In this document: in pieces, positions 45,063 through 56,520 of the stretch
How the letters are laid out: each line of letters starts with the position of its first letter
How positions within the stretch are numbered: the first letter of the stretch is position 1
NCBI GenBank assembly: GCA_949128115.1
Contig: OX421964.1
Coordinates: 39,114,177-39,178,176, forward strand
Direction: 5' to 3'
DNA length: 64,000 nucleotides
Origin: Anaspis maculata
Lineage: Eukaryota; Arthropoda; Insecta; Coleoptera; Scraptiidae
The notes under the pieces: model-generated
The model's input: only the letters and a program-made list of their open reading frames with translations
What the model was told of the DNA's origin: nothing
Databases searched by the model: none
Made by a program: the position numbers and the translations under genes

Positions 45063-47862
45063 CTGTAAAAAATAAGAGACGAATTTTAAAACTCAAGTCC
45101 TAAAAATACCGTCGTTTGATTGAAAAATTGTTCATTCACGATTTTTGGATGACCTTACGCATTTAATTAATGGACAGGTCAAATTAAATTTGTGTCATTT
45201 ATTTATCGAAATGATGGCATGAATTATCTGACGATTGGTAAACATTGTTGTAATCTCTTTTGTAAAGGGTCACTTGATCTGTGTTCTAATTGGGTATGTG
45301 TTATTATGTGTACATTATGAAAGAATCCAGCAATGGCGAATATTATGTGAAAACGGTAAGTTATCTTTTGGAGTTGCACACAACAAAATGCATAGTGAAG
45401 GCTAAAAAATTACTGCATTTTTTTACGGTCTGACTGCTCATGCAGCTCGATACCTATTTAGTTACGGCGTTACCTATAATAATAAACGTCCATCTGCTTA
45501 AACTTCAAGACTTCGTGGGTGTTAACACATGTATAAAATGACCTTCTATTCCGGAAGTATAAACAGTCCCATTTTCTAAACTGCAAATTGGAGTGATTAA
45601 TGGCATTAATGGGGACCAGAAACTGCTATTTCAGATTTCGCCACATAGCTGTACCAAAACCAACAATTAAAATGATCTCTACGCGTACCTACCTACCTAC
45701 CTATAAGTATGAGAAACAGGACCATCGGCGTAGGCTTAATTTATTGCAAATCGTAGGAAAACTAAACAGCGAAAAGATATGCATATCAAACACCAACCTA
45801 CTCGTGAATAATACAATCGATCTTTCTTTTATTGCTCAATTTTATCCATCCAGATTCTGACCACCTCGCCGTGTATTGTTGGTTGCCTAGCTGGTGTAGC
45901 CAATCGGGTCTCGGCGTGGCGGTGCTCCCTGGACATTTGAAATTTGAGGAAAACAAATGAGTCGGAAAATGGGTTTATGACCCGTTTTTCCTGCACACCG
46001 TATTATTGTTACAATTTTATTAGGAGAGTAATTATAGAATTGGTCGGCTTTACGATTCAATCCCAGCAAAATCCGTGCGATTCTCGGTAGAATAAACAAT
46101 CAACTCGTAACACACTTCACTCAAAGGTTTACATTTCCGGGGCCATAAACTCCGAAATAAATCTTGACTGTACTAAAGCCATCATCGATATTTTCAGAAG
46201 TTTAGAAATTCTTAAAAGAGTTAGCTGAGTTAGAAAGGGACTGAACGTCGAAGCCAAGTAGGTGAGGAACTAGGTGTGTTCACGATCTTTACCCCTCTTA
46301 ATGGGAGTTTATTCCCTTTTGAGATTTTTTACAAAATAGAAAACTTTTTAATTCTCATTAACGATTTTTTCCGTAGACTTCAAATCTGCCTCGAATCTGC
46401 CCTTAGCTAGAGTGTGCTAGGTATACGAGTAGCCAACTTTTTGCTTCAAATACCTAGGTACATATATCTGGCCTAGACGTCGCATGACAGCAAGCCAACT
46501 TGTTGACATTGTCGTCCACTTTATAATGTCCGCAACCGTACCTACTTAGTTTAGAATACATTACCTACTAGAAAAGGCTCTACTTTGGAATCATTTGTTG
46601 GATACTTGTGAAAGATTTTTTACTTAAACAAATCTCTTGATAAATTATAGGCAGATACCTCAACCTGATCAAGCATTACTAATGAAAAACAAATGAGAAA
46701 GTCAAACTTAGAAGAGCTTTACCTTTTTTTACGAAGCCTAAGAACCTACCTACTAAGTCCTCACCCTTGTACCTCGTAGGCATAGGTACCCCATCAACCA
46801 GTAGATGTGTATTTGGATTTATGTTTTCTTTAAATATGTACAAGGTAAACCAGAAAACTTCAAAATTATTTTTCTTCAGAAATGCTTCTAAAGTCTGAAC
46901 CATTCGATTGCTCTCTCAACCGATGCAGAGAGCAGAAGATTGCATGGTTTTGTACCAAGAAATTAGTTTGAAAATTATTTTGTATAGAGAAATTGGATTT
47001 TTTACTCCATGACTCACTCAGTAAATGAGAATCACGCATCCTTTGACCCTTTCATAACTTCAAAAATAAAGAAGTCTAAGTTCTTGTAGGTATTACATTT
47101 TTATACAACTCATATTTTGAGAAAATGAAACTTTTCCTTAGTAATTCTTCCCGTTAAGTTCAAATCCGTCGTTTAGAATGTATGAAGTGTGAAGTGTTTA
47201 CTTATACAGGATCCTGCTGCCCTGCAAGAGTGCATCGGGCTTTCCTAGCGCACTTTCCTTACGAGATAGAAAAAGTTTAATTCGTGAAATTCTTGTTTTA
47301 GTCTACGTCGTAAAATTATTTTCAACTATACAGGATGTCCAATTTTTGCGCTATAACAAAAACAAACATCTTTTTTAATGGAATGCCTAATTTCCTATAT
47401 CATTTTCTGCTTGTTTAGCTTCCCAAGCTCTTCTACAAGTATTTTCGTTTCTTCAGTTTGTGGCACTAAAACCTGAAAACCAAAAAATTTTCGTCGTTTC
47501 GAAATTCATTTTGAACAATAATTGTAGGGGTCTCGTTTTTTGGATTTAGCACAACAATAGCCGAATAGAAGATGAATAATTTCATGCATCATGGCATGAA
47601 AGTTTATAGTATTTAATAATATAGTGTGCAAATTTTTTTCGAACTTTGCAAATTTTAAAATGTCATAAGTCATTTTTTCAATGAATTGCCCCCTATGTTA
47701 TCTCATCATTCGATAGATTTTTCTTTCTCTTTCATGTTCACTACCCCATCATAAATTTCATAATTTCGGAGATAATCGATAATTTTGATGCTGTTCAGTT
47801 GAATTTTTGAAGCTGAGTGATAACGACACATTTCGCTTGCTTTGAAACTAACAAGTCTTGTT

Positions 47863-48564
47863 ATTAAAGGGGGGCTGTGGGTAAAATTTTGTGTCAATTT
47901 TAAAATTTATTTAGCTGCGGGATGGCTTTAGTTGATTTTCAGTCAAAATCGCATCGAAAAATTCCAAGCCGTTACGAAGTTATCGTAAATTTTGTGGGCT
48001 GATTATGACGTCATACTGCGCACCGGAAAGGACAGGTCGGCAGGCCAAGGCACCACGCCAACAATTACTAGACCTTTATAAAATAAAACAAGTTCACCAA
48101 ACGGTAGACCCAGGTCATTTGACTTCAATTTCAAAGTACGGTGAACCAAATTTCAGTAGACATTTTTAAAAACATAATTAAAGTGCGACTTCGCGATTTC
48201 GCCATGTTGCCGCTTTATTTCATTGACAGATAGAGTCGCACTTTGATTATGTTTTTACAAATGTCTACTGAAATTTGGTTCACTGTACTTTGAAATTAAA
48301 GTCAAATGACCTGGGTCTACCGTTTGGTAAACTTGTTTCATTTTATAAAGGTCTAGTAATTGTTGGCGTGGTGCCCTGGCCTGCCGACCTGTCCTTTTCG
48401 GTGCGCAGTATGACGTCATAATCAGCCCACAAAATTTACGATATTTTCGTAACGGCTTGGAATTTTTCGATGAGATTTTGACCAAAAATCAACTAAAGCC
48501 ATCCCGCAGTTATATAAATTTTGAAATCGACACAAAATTTCACCCACAGTCCCCCTTCAAATAG
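47863..48564. mobile_element. 700 bp palindromic foldback
   Basis: It is palindromic almost end to end, with a centre near 48212. Shared blocks are GGATGGCTTTAGTTGATTTT, AATTTTGTGGGCTGATTATG, ATGACGTCATACTGCGCACC and TGGTTCACTGTACTTTGAAA and their inverses. The outer ends are AAGGGGGGCTGTGGG and its imperfect inverse. The loop is only tens of bases long. No protein is supported. Confidence 0.85.
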
Positions 48565-48904
48565 CCGCGCTAAATTTCAATGTGAACTAAATGCAGAAAA
48601 AAAATTCGTTTCACGAACGACAAAAGGAAATCCAAATTAGGCTTAGTAAAGCAGTTTTCACGACTTCAAAACCTCTAGACTGTCAAATTGAGGGGTGGGT
48701 ACATTTTGACGTGCATAAGTACAAAATGAGGGCCAAATTGGAACCAAAAACCATGATTTGTTGAATCACCCTGTACCTATAGAATCCAAGAAGTGGTCAA
48801 TAATATGTTTTGTTATCTTTATTGGAGCCTATTGTTTATTTTCTGAGTGATTTACGAAAAATACGACACCGCTTAATGTCAAATAGCGGACATCAAAATG
48901 AGTC

Positions 48905-49115
48905 TAGGTCAGTGAAGATTTTTTTTTCTCGGGACTGGTTACGAAGATACAGGGTATTATAATAGGGTGTTGATTTTTTTTTGTAACTCTTGTCATCTTT
49001 AGTTTGAGTAGTTTCAAAAGAGGCGTATTAAAATTAAGATTTGAACATCAAAAGTACCCTGTATCTTCGTAACCAGTCCCCCCAGAAATTCTTTGCTAAT
49101 CTTGATTTGCTCACA
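48905..49115. mobile_element. ~210 bp imperfect hairpin with a TACAGGGTA core
   Basis: GGGACTGGTTACGAAGATAC (48931) pairs with its inverse ending at about 49080, and weaker pairing continues outside. CACCCTGTA words sit nearby at 48768 and 49131. It belongs to the same group of short elements with CAGGGT-type ends seen across the window. Confidence 0.65.
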
Positions 49116-51144
49116 TTGTCTGTGGATCACCCTGTATAACGATTTTAAATGAGTTTTGCTATAGTTTCTGATCTAACTGTTTATATCGTGGAACAAGCGC
49201 GTCCATTTTTCTGTATTTTTCTGCTGGCTTTCTAAAAAAAAAGATTTCTAATCATTCTATGTCGTCACACGGTCTATCTCAGGCGCAAACCAAAAGTGAC
49301 TGCTTTGCAGGATTTTGTTGCCTTTTATTTCAAATCACTTTTGAAGTTTGAAGTGTAATTCGAGACTTCAAATCCTTTGAAAGTAGTTGTCAATTATTGT
49401 CGTGGAAGAGTGTAGCTTTCCAGTCTTTCAAAATGTAGATACTTGTCAAAAACCAGGAATAGTTCACAATGTCTCCATATATTATGTGATTTTTGAAAAT
49501 AAATTCACGTCTTCCCCGCAAAGCTGAACGTTATGGGAGTTCATGCCACCTACTCCGCCCATTTTTCTCCAGAGCAAGTCCTTATGGCACGTTCGAGGGC
49601 TTCAAAATAAGCACTGACTGGACATTATTGTTCAAGGCAGAAGCCGAGGCACAAGCACCGTTTTCACATCTCATTTAGGTAATTTTCTTATCATCAATTA
49701 ATATGACAGCGTCAAGCTTGAGCTCTCAAACATCAGCGCAAGCAACTGCCAAGCTTTAGGGAGTTTTTGAATTTTGAATTTGGAAACTTAGAAACAAAAT
49801 CTCACAGCCGACTAGAATCACGGAAGGAGTGAACCTACTATACTACACTACGTCACGCGAAATTTTCTAAATTTCTGTTTCGGGGCCTGAATGAACGCAA
49901 TAAATCAAATTAAAACCATGTGAGCTCCACGATGGGTTCAGTATTTGAATTCATTTTTTCCCAAAATCCGTGAAAATCTTCATTATCAACAAACACTAAT
50001 CTATTATTGTGGCTTATTCGATTACCTATAAAATTTAAACGATAAAATTCATAAAAATAGGACGTAGAGAAGCTCGGTTCGGGAACCGTAAATTGAGTTA
50101 TTATGTAAACGATGTGGTAATGGCGAAAAATCTAAACATTGGATAACCCCCGAAATCGTCTAAGTAACAGCGTTTCGTCTGTACCGCTTTGATAACCCCC
50201 CTGGATCGACCTACATCAAAGCTATGAAGTTCTGAACAAACAATCTGAATAACGTTTTACCACATGATGATAATACAAATAAAATTGGACTATAATCATC
50301 GCATAATTCCAAGTTGTCGTAGATTATGTCAGAAATTAATAATAGAGCCTTCCACTCTCCCAGTGATGACAGTTATTAACACTTTATTTGTAGCGATGAT
50401 GATGGTAAGATAAGTGTAACAACAGAAACCGCACTGGCATGCAGCCTGCATTATCCATGCTAAAGTTTTTTTCAAAAGGTCAATATGCAAAGTGATTTCA
50501 TTGCACTTGTGCCGCAGTACCGTATTTGGTAATGAGGTCACCGTCAGTCAAATATATCATTATTGTGCATAAAGTTTACAAATTATTATTAATACAATAA
50601 TACGAAGCGGGGCGACATGATCGTAAACGAAATGTATGATTGGGTTATTAGTACGTTGCTACATGCATAAAGTGGAATTACCCATATCAGATTGGTACCT
50701 ACATGCCAAGATCTTTCAGTCATCATGAGGACCAGAGGACCTCAGGTGACGAGATCTTTTTATGTAAGCACTTACTTTTACTTGCACATTGTGGGAACTT
50801 TGCCAAAATTTAGAACGTTCATTAGATTAATTTGATAGCGTTGGTTGGTCTCAAAGAACGTCGACTCACTTCATAAGATACGAAGAAAAAAGTTGAACTA
50901 TTTTATTCTATTAAATTATGTGCCAAAAAATACGTGTAGTATTTTGGAATGGCCTTAGCTCGAGGGAACTGGAGACGAGAACTGGATCAAGCAAAGCTAG
51001 AGCTGGGTTGTTGCTTCTGAGAGAGACGTCGAGTCTGTTAGGAAGCAAGCTCTCATCGGCGAAGCTTCAAGGTTCAAGGGCAAGAGTAGATGTAATAGGT
51101 ACTAACTTGTACTCTATCTTAAGGTCAGCAGAATCGCAGTCCAT

Positions 51145-51365
51145 TTAATTTTTTAATTTTTAATTTAATTTAATTTTATTTTTTTTAATTTTATTTTAAT
51201 TGTCTTACTTTACGAGGCGACATTCAGCTATAAGCTGCTCTACCATGCAACCTCGGGGACAGCACAAAATATCCATGGATGAAGTAGGATTCGAACCCAC
51301 ACAGGGCAGCGCGAATGGTTTGGCTTGCCATTACCTGTACCACTCGGCCACCACCGCTCCATCAC
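51145..51365 (-). mobile_element. tRNA-derived SINE, minus strand
   Basis: Read on the minus strand, the head has an A-box-like GTGGCCGAGTGGTACAGG and a B box GGGTTCGAATCC, spaced as in a serine- or leucine-type tRNA. The body is followed by a long A/T-rich tail (TTTTAATT repeats on the plus strand, about 51145-51200). No clear target duplication was found because the tail flank is simple sequence. It is not a functional tRNA: the arms do not fold into a full cloverleaf. Confidence 0.7.
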
Positions 51366-51498
51366 ATCAACAGTGGTTTAAATTGTCAATTCCAAAGACT
51401 CTGCCTGGCCACTCCATCATCAATGAGGTAAAAATATATATTGTAGACCGAGCAGGATGAAATGGAGCCCATCCCTTCACAAGCCAGGGGTGGGAGTC

Positions 51499-53095
51499 CA
51501 CTGGCGGCTCCACGGGGGGTACGACGGTACGGCCGTACCCCCTGTCGCAAATCAGGGGCGCCAGACGTCAATTTTGGAGAAAAAAATCCTCGAGTAGTAT
51601 CGATGGATATCTCTTATAAAAAATAATTAACGCTATAAAAGCTTGTCAATGAAATTGACAATGTTACCTATGGAAATTCGCTTGGCCGTCCCGCGACAGA
51701 ATCTTGGAACTATTCTCATAACATCTGTGGAGGTGGAAACAACTTCTTCTCACAACACCATAATAATTGATCTTACTGGCTTTTGAAAAAGTTGGAAAAT
51801 GAACCATTACGAATTATCGGCTCGCGGCGCGCTGTGCAGCTACCTTGGCTCAGGCTCTTGTCTGTAATAAACCTCTTTCCGTCTCGGTATGTGATGTAAT
51901 GTACTATTACTCACAACCACTATGGTAATTGATTCATTACATATACTATGGAAAAGGGCGAGAAGTAACTCATTACCTACTCCGCAGGAAAAAGAAGAAA
52001 TGGTAGCTTCAGAAGATAAATTCCAGAATAATGCATCCAACCAAACAATGAGTGGGTGAAGTTACGGCAAAAAAAAATCTCTAATTTCATTTTTTGAACA
52101 CCATAATCCTATAAGCTAGGTAGGTACATTGTTATGAGTAAAATAGTATATGTACTTCTAACAGTAAATAGGTAGATCATTACTGCTGAGGGCTAGAGCC
52201 TCCAGGCTCCGCCAGAACCAAAAGTTGGTCTACGAGGTCGATGACTGGAGAATAGAATGACTAAATACCCTGTTAGTAATGACAGTAGAGGCAGATAGGT
52301 ATGAATCCATTAAAATCGAAGATTGCATCGTGAAGTTTATAGTTTTGTAGAATAGATACGTAGAGAAGAGTTCACTTTATACTATTAAAACCAATCTGTT
52401 GTCATGATCGTTTTTCTTTGAAAACTGCTTCTGAATTAACTACAGGGAGTTCGAGTGAAGTCATAGAGAGAAGCAGGGGCGTACTTACTGGGGAGGGATG
52501 AAGGGGATAATTCTCCCTCTAAGGCTTTGACTAACAGGAAAAAATCTGATATATTATCCCCCAAAAACTTTATGCGCAATACAAAAAAAAAAATGAATGA
52601 TGTGTCCTCTGACGTCCACACCTATCCCCTAGCAAAATTTTTAAAGAGCTGGCTAAGGCTCCAAGGCAGCTCAATATTATCATTTTATTGATTGCTTGAT
52701 ACCCACTGGACAGAATTTAGGTCATGTTTTTCGAATAGTTTTGCACTTTTTTGAGTTTTGACTGAACTTCGAAGGGAAGAAAACAAAATGAATTAGGGAG
52801 GCGCTCTTTTTTCTGCTTATTATTGTCAATTTTATTGTTATTATGCCCGAAAATTTTTGCCTGCGGCCCTAGTTTTTAGTACCTGCGATCTCCCAGTACA
52901 AACTCGATCTTTAAAATATACACAAAACCTCCTCGATCTCCCCACCCCCTCATTTTTTGTCCATAAATCTGGGTACGCCACTGGAGGGAAGTATGGGGCT
53001 TATTTTGATCGTAGCCCTCATCATCGTGCCCTCACCTTAAGGGCGCCTGGTCGGTGAACCGTACCCCCTGTTCGAAAATGCTGGAGCCGCCAGTG
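51499..53095. mobile_element. 1.6 kb element with CACTGGCGGCTCCA ends, containing a second element
   Basis: The 14-base inverted ends CACTGGCGGCTCCA and TGGAGCCGCCAGTG are exact. Flush direct repeats flank them (GGTGGGAGTC at 51489-51498 and GGTGGGACTC at 53096-53105, one mismatch). Inside, a GTACCCCCTGT block near each end extends the inverted match. A hAT-like element (52474-52983) is nested within. No transposase is recognised. Confidence 0.75.
52474..52983. mobile_element. 510 bp hAT-like element, 8-base target duplication
   Basis: The left end CAGGGGCGTACTTACTGGGG and the right end CTGGGTACGCCACTG form hAT-type inverted ends. The flanks are GAGAGAAG and GAGGGAAG (7 of 8 identical). There is no coding sequence. 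It is nested in the 51499-53095 element. Confidence 0.75.
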
Positions 53096-53222
53096 GGTGG
53101 GACTCTGTGTTGTCGCTATGGACAGTCGCTTTCAAGCGATAGTCACTAAGCATAGGGAACTTACATGTACCTGCTCAAGGTCAGCTAGAAAGCGACTGTT
53201 GACAAAGAACAGAGTCCCACCC
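53096..53222. mobile_element. 127 bp hairpin MITE
   Basis: GGTGGGACTCTGT and its inverse ACAGAGTCCCACC bound the hairpin, and ACAGTCGCTTTC pairs with GAAAGCGACTGT inside. Its outer bases are shared with the right flank of the 1.6 kb element, which may therefore have inserted near the edge of this MITE. Confidence 0.7.
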
Positions 53223-55486
53223 CAGATGTTTGAACACGAGCCGATGGTGAGTGTTAAAAATTATGCGAGTGAAAAAATGAGCATTCCATAAGACTAGCTT
53301 GTACTCAATGACTATACGCTTTAATAATGAAAACTACGATGTTTTGAGTTGAAACCTGTATTCCCTACTTTCTGCTTTGACAGTTTAGTGAGAGAATATC
53401 AATGTCGCAGGGAAAGTATGGTCTAGATAAGTATAGGTAAAACCGAACTTATATGACCTGGAAAAAGTAACGTCGAACTACCCTAAAGCATCATTCCATT
53501 TAATTGGACAAGCACTTTAGGTTTTTAAGGATTAATAATTTCCAAGTACCGTTATATCAATCTTGATATATTCTCTTTAGAACGCCTCTAGAGTGCCACA
53601 AATATTAATTAACCATTACCACGGTACCTATACACCTGAGTGACCTCAGCCCTCAGTCGTAACACAATAGGTACATACGTTTGGTTACCCATTTCCCATG
53701 GCAGCATGTCCCATTTAAAACCCCGCAGAGTCTTTGATGAAGCTGTTGGGCTCGAGGGCCCATCTTAACGAGTACCGCATCCTCTTAATCTCGACACCAT
53801 CTACAACGCGGAGATAATAGGCGACAAAAGAGAGCCATCACCCGCTCCCGCAGTCCCGATTGATTCCGTCTTCGCATATGAAACGCGATCCGGTGCACTC
53901 TTCCCCGGTGGGTGGAAATATCTCCGCGGTTCTTCCTACGACAGCCGCCCACGCTATCGCCACAACAAACATGCAACATCGTTTGGAACGGACTAAATGA
54001 CCACGTGACCACACAGTTCCCTTTGCTACTCCTGCAAAATGCAGCGCGACGATGTCCCACTTTGCGTGTCATCTCTCCACCCATTTGGCTGGACTGGTTT
54101 CCTTTTGTTATCGCTTTCTGTGCGGAAGTGATCTAATGCGCAAATTTTATCGCCTTTGGATGTTTGACGGTATGTCGAGGACACGCTCTCCTCCTTGTTC
54201 GATTAGATGCGTCGGATTTTTGTGTGCATTCAGATCTGCTCCCTTCAATTTCCTGGTGGGTATTGTTTGTGTATTATGGAAGCGATAACGCTTAATTTAG
54301 ATGTTTTTGGAGGAGGTGCACACTCCGGCGTCAAAGTGACAGCTAAATTGGCGCCTTTCAGATATAGAAGCGCACCTTGTCATCATGTTTCTAGCTTGTA
54401 GGCGTCCGTTTCTGAAATGGGACACCGCAGTGCATGTATGAGTATGACGTTCATCATATTGTCGATGATAAGCGTGATGGATTCCACAGGATCTTCTACT
54501 TTTATTATTCAATATTTTACTTTGCAGGTTTCCAGATTTTTCCATTTGTCACGTTTGATCCCTCCACTACTTTTTCGTAAGTGTAGCAAATGCACCTTAT
54601 AGTCATAAAATAATGCAGCATTTTCGCCATTTCTACTCTATATATACATCCGCACCTCCGCCACTTACGTGGGGTTCGTCGCTTGATCGCCCGATCACTC
54701 TTCTTTTCAAGCCTCCGTCATGCATATCAGCGGAGGCATTTGTGACCGCTGTTTTTCGTGAAGTAACTTCTCAGTGGCTAGGCTTCCCATATCTTCCAAA
54801 TGATTCAACATTTCAAGTGCGTTTTTTCGTTAATCGAACTAAATCAACAAAATAAACGTTACACGACCAATTTCACTCTTACTTTGTAACTAAGTAGAGT
54901 TGGATTGCTGAGAACAATTCGAGATCTGTTCGACCCCACTCCCGACCCCTCTCGCTAGTTTAATTTTTTCTAAATCCATTTATTTGTGAAAAAAGTAGGT
55001 ACTTCACGTAAAGCTTCTGCAGTTGGAAGCAAAACAATGCAACATTTGTGAAACTTCAGCACGCTCCTCATTGGCACGCTCCCGTTGAAAAAAAAATATT
55101 TTTTTTTATTTCAGCTTCAAAAGCATGAAAATAGACGGTTTTTGAATTCAACTCGAAAAAATAACTGTTTTGGTCTTGCATCAGCGAGAACTTTGTCATT
55201 AGTGAAAGGATTTTCACAATCCAGCACACACATTACAATCCAGCACACACATTGAAGCTATAAGCCTTCAGGTAAGGCAACGCGAGAATGATAATCGACT
55301 GAAGACAAACATTCAAAATATATCAGGGTTGCATTGAAAAAAGTGACCCTAATCTGAACCGCTCTTAGAAGCCGGTTGGGGAGAATTGGATGTAAATGCT
55401 TGCTAATGAGACGAACGATCTATTCTAAACATTTTCAAGATGTAACTTGCTTGTATGAAACATGAATTGCGTTATTGAAGGGACCA

Positions 55487-56520
55487 AATGGGGTACTTGC
55501 CTATTTTTTTTTTATTGGCTTAATCGATAGTATGGTTAAAAATAATGCACCCGTATTTTGTCTTTTTCCTAAATTGCCAAAATTGCGGCCGCAATGCGTG
55601 TTTTAAAAATATATTTTTGACGTCACAAATATATTAGATATAGAACATAGAAGGACTCTTTTTCCTCGTTGAGTTGGCAATGATATAACGTCGCCAAGGT
55701 GCCGTTTTCAAGCAACAAGATCTGAGTCTGACTGACAACGTCAAACCGCCGACCGTAATTTCTTCCTGTGCCCTTTTTTTGCCTTTGACTGCTTTGATCG
55801 AGGCTTTGATCTACGCGGTAAGTACCTACTCGTTTTGTTCATTTCTTGTTCAACCTAACTAGTCTCTTTCTTTAGTCTTTAGTGCTGTCCACCTAAAAGC
55901 CTTTCGCATGTTTGTCACCCGTGCTCTGACCTGGCTGACCCTCGGCTTCATTTCGGACATCAGTGTTCCTGCTCCTCACATTTTATTTGGAGATCCATCG
56001 CGTCCTCCCCACATGGATCTCTTGTAGCTCTAAAGTATTACCTATCCAGAATTGTATGCTAATGATGAACCTATAAAAGCTCACTGTTCATTTTCAGCCT
56101 CTTATTTCTGTGCTATTGGTGATCCTCCAGATTTTCCCGTGGAAATGAATTATCTCGACTGAGACAGTGTTATAAGAGGTTTCTGGAGTCAGTTTCTTCG
56201 AAATCTTGTTCGACTTTATTGTCTAAATGCTCATGGTAAGAGAATTCGATAGGAAACCGGTTTTGCGATAGCATGTTCAAAATGACAGTGTCACAGTGAC
56301 ATCCCTGACATTCTTGATTATTCCATTGTCACACAGTCAGACCAACCCCACTCAAAATCCCTGTTCTGGCGCGAAGCTTTCAGGAGGATTTTTCAAATTA
56401 GTTTTTTTCTGTAGAAAACGACGGGATTTTTGTGAAATTCTCAGTAGAGTCCCCTTATCACTTATACTAGCAATCAAAAGTATTTCCAGCTGAATTTATT
56501 CCATTGGCAAGTACCCCATT
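55487..56520. mobile_element. 1.03 kb element with 15-base inverted ends
   Basis: The ends are AATGGGGTACTTGCC and its exact inverse. Parts near both ends match 36099-36510 in direct orientation, so at least two copies of this family lie in the window. The middle (about 55640-56370) is absent from the shorter copy. No coding region is recognised. Confidence 0.75.

Noticed and set aside
51270..51355. A minus-strand tRNA-Ser or tRNA-Leu gene
   Set aside because: A and B boxes are present, but the 5' and 3' acceptor strands do not pair and the sequence continues into a SINE-like A/T tail.
54600..54730. A collagen signal-peptide exon on the minus strand ending at a GTAAGT donor near 54665
   Set aside because: The reading before the donor is charged and lacks a hydrophobic core, so it cannot be the missing signal peptide.
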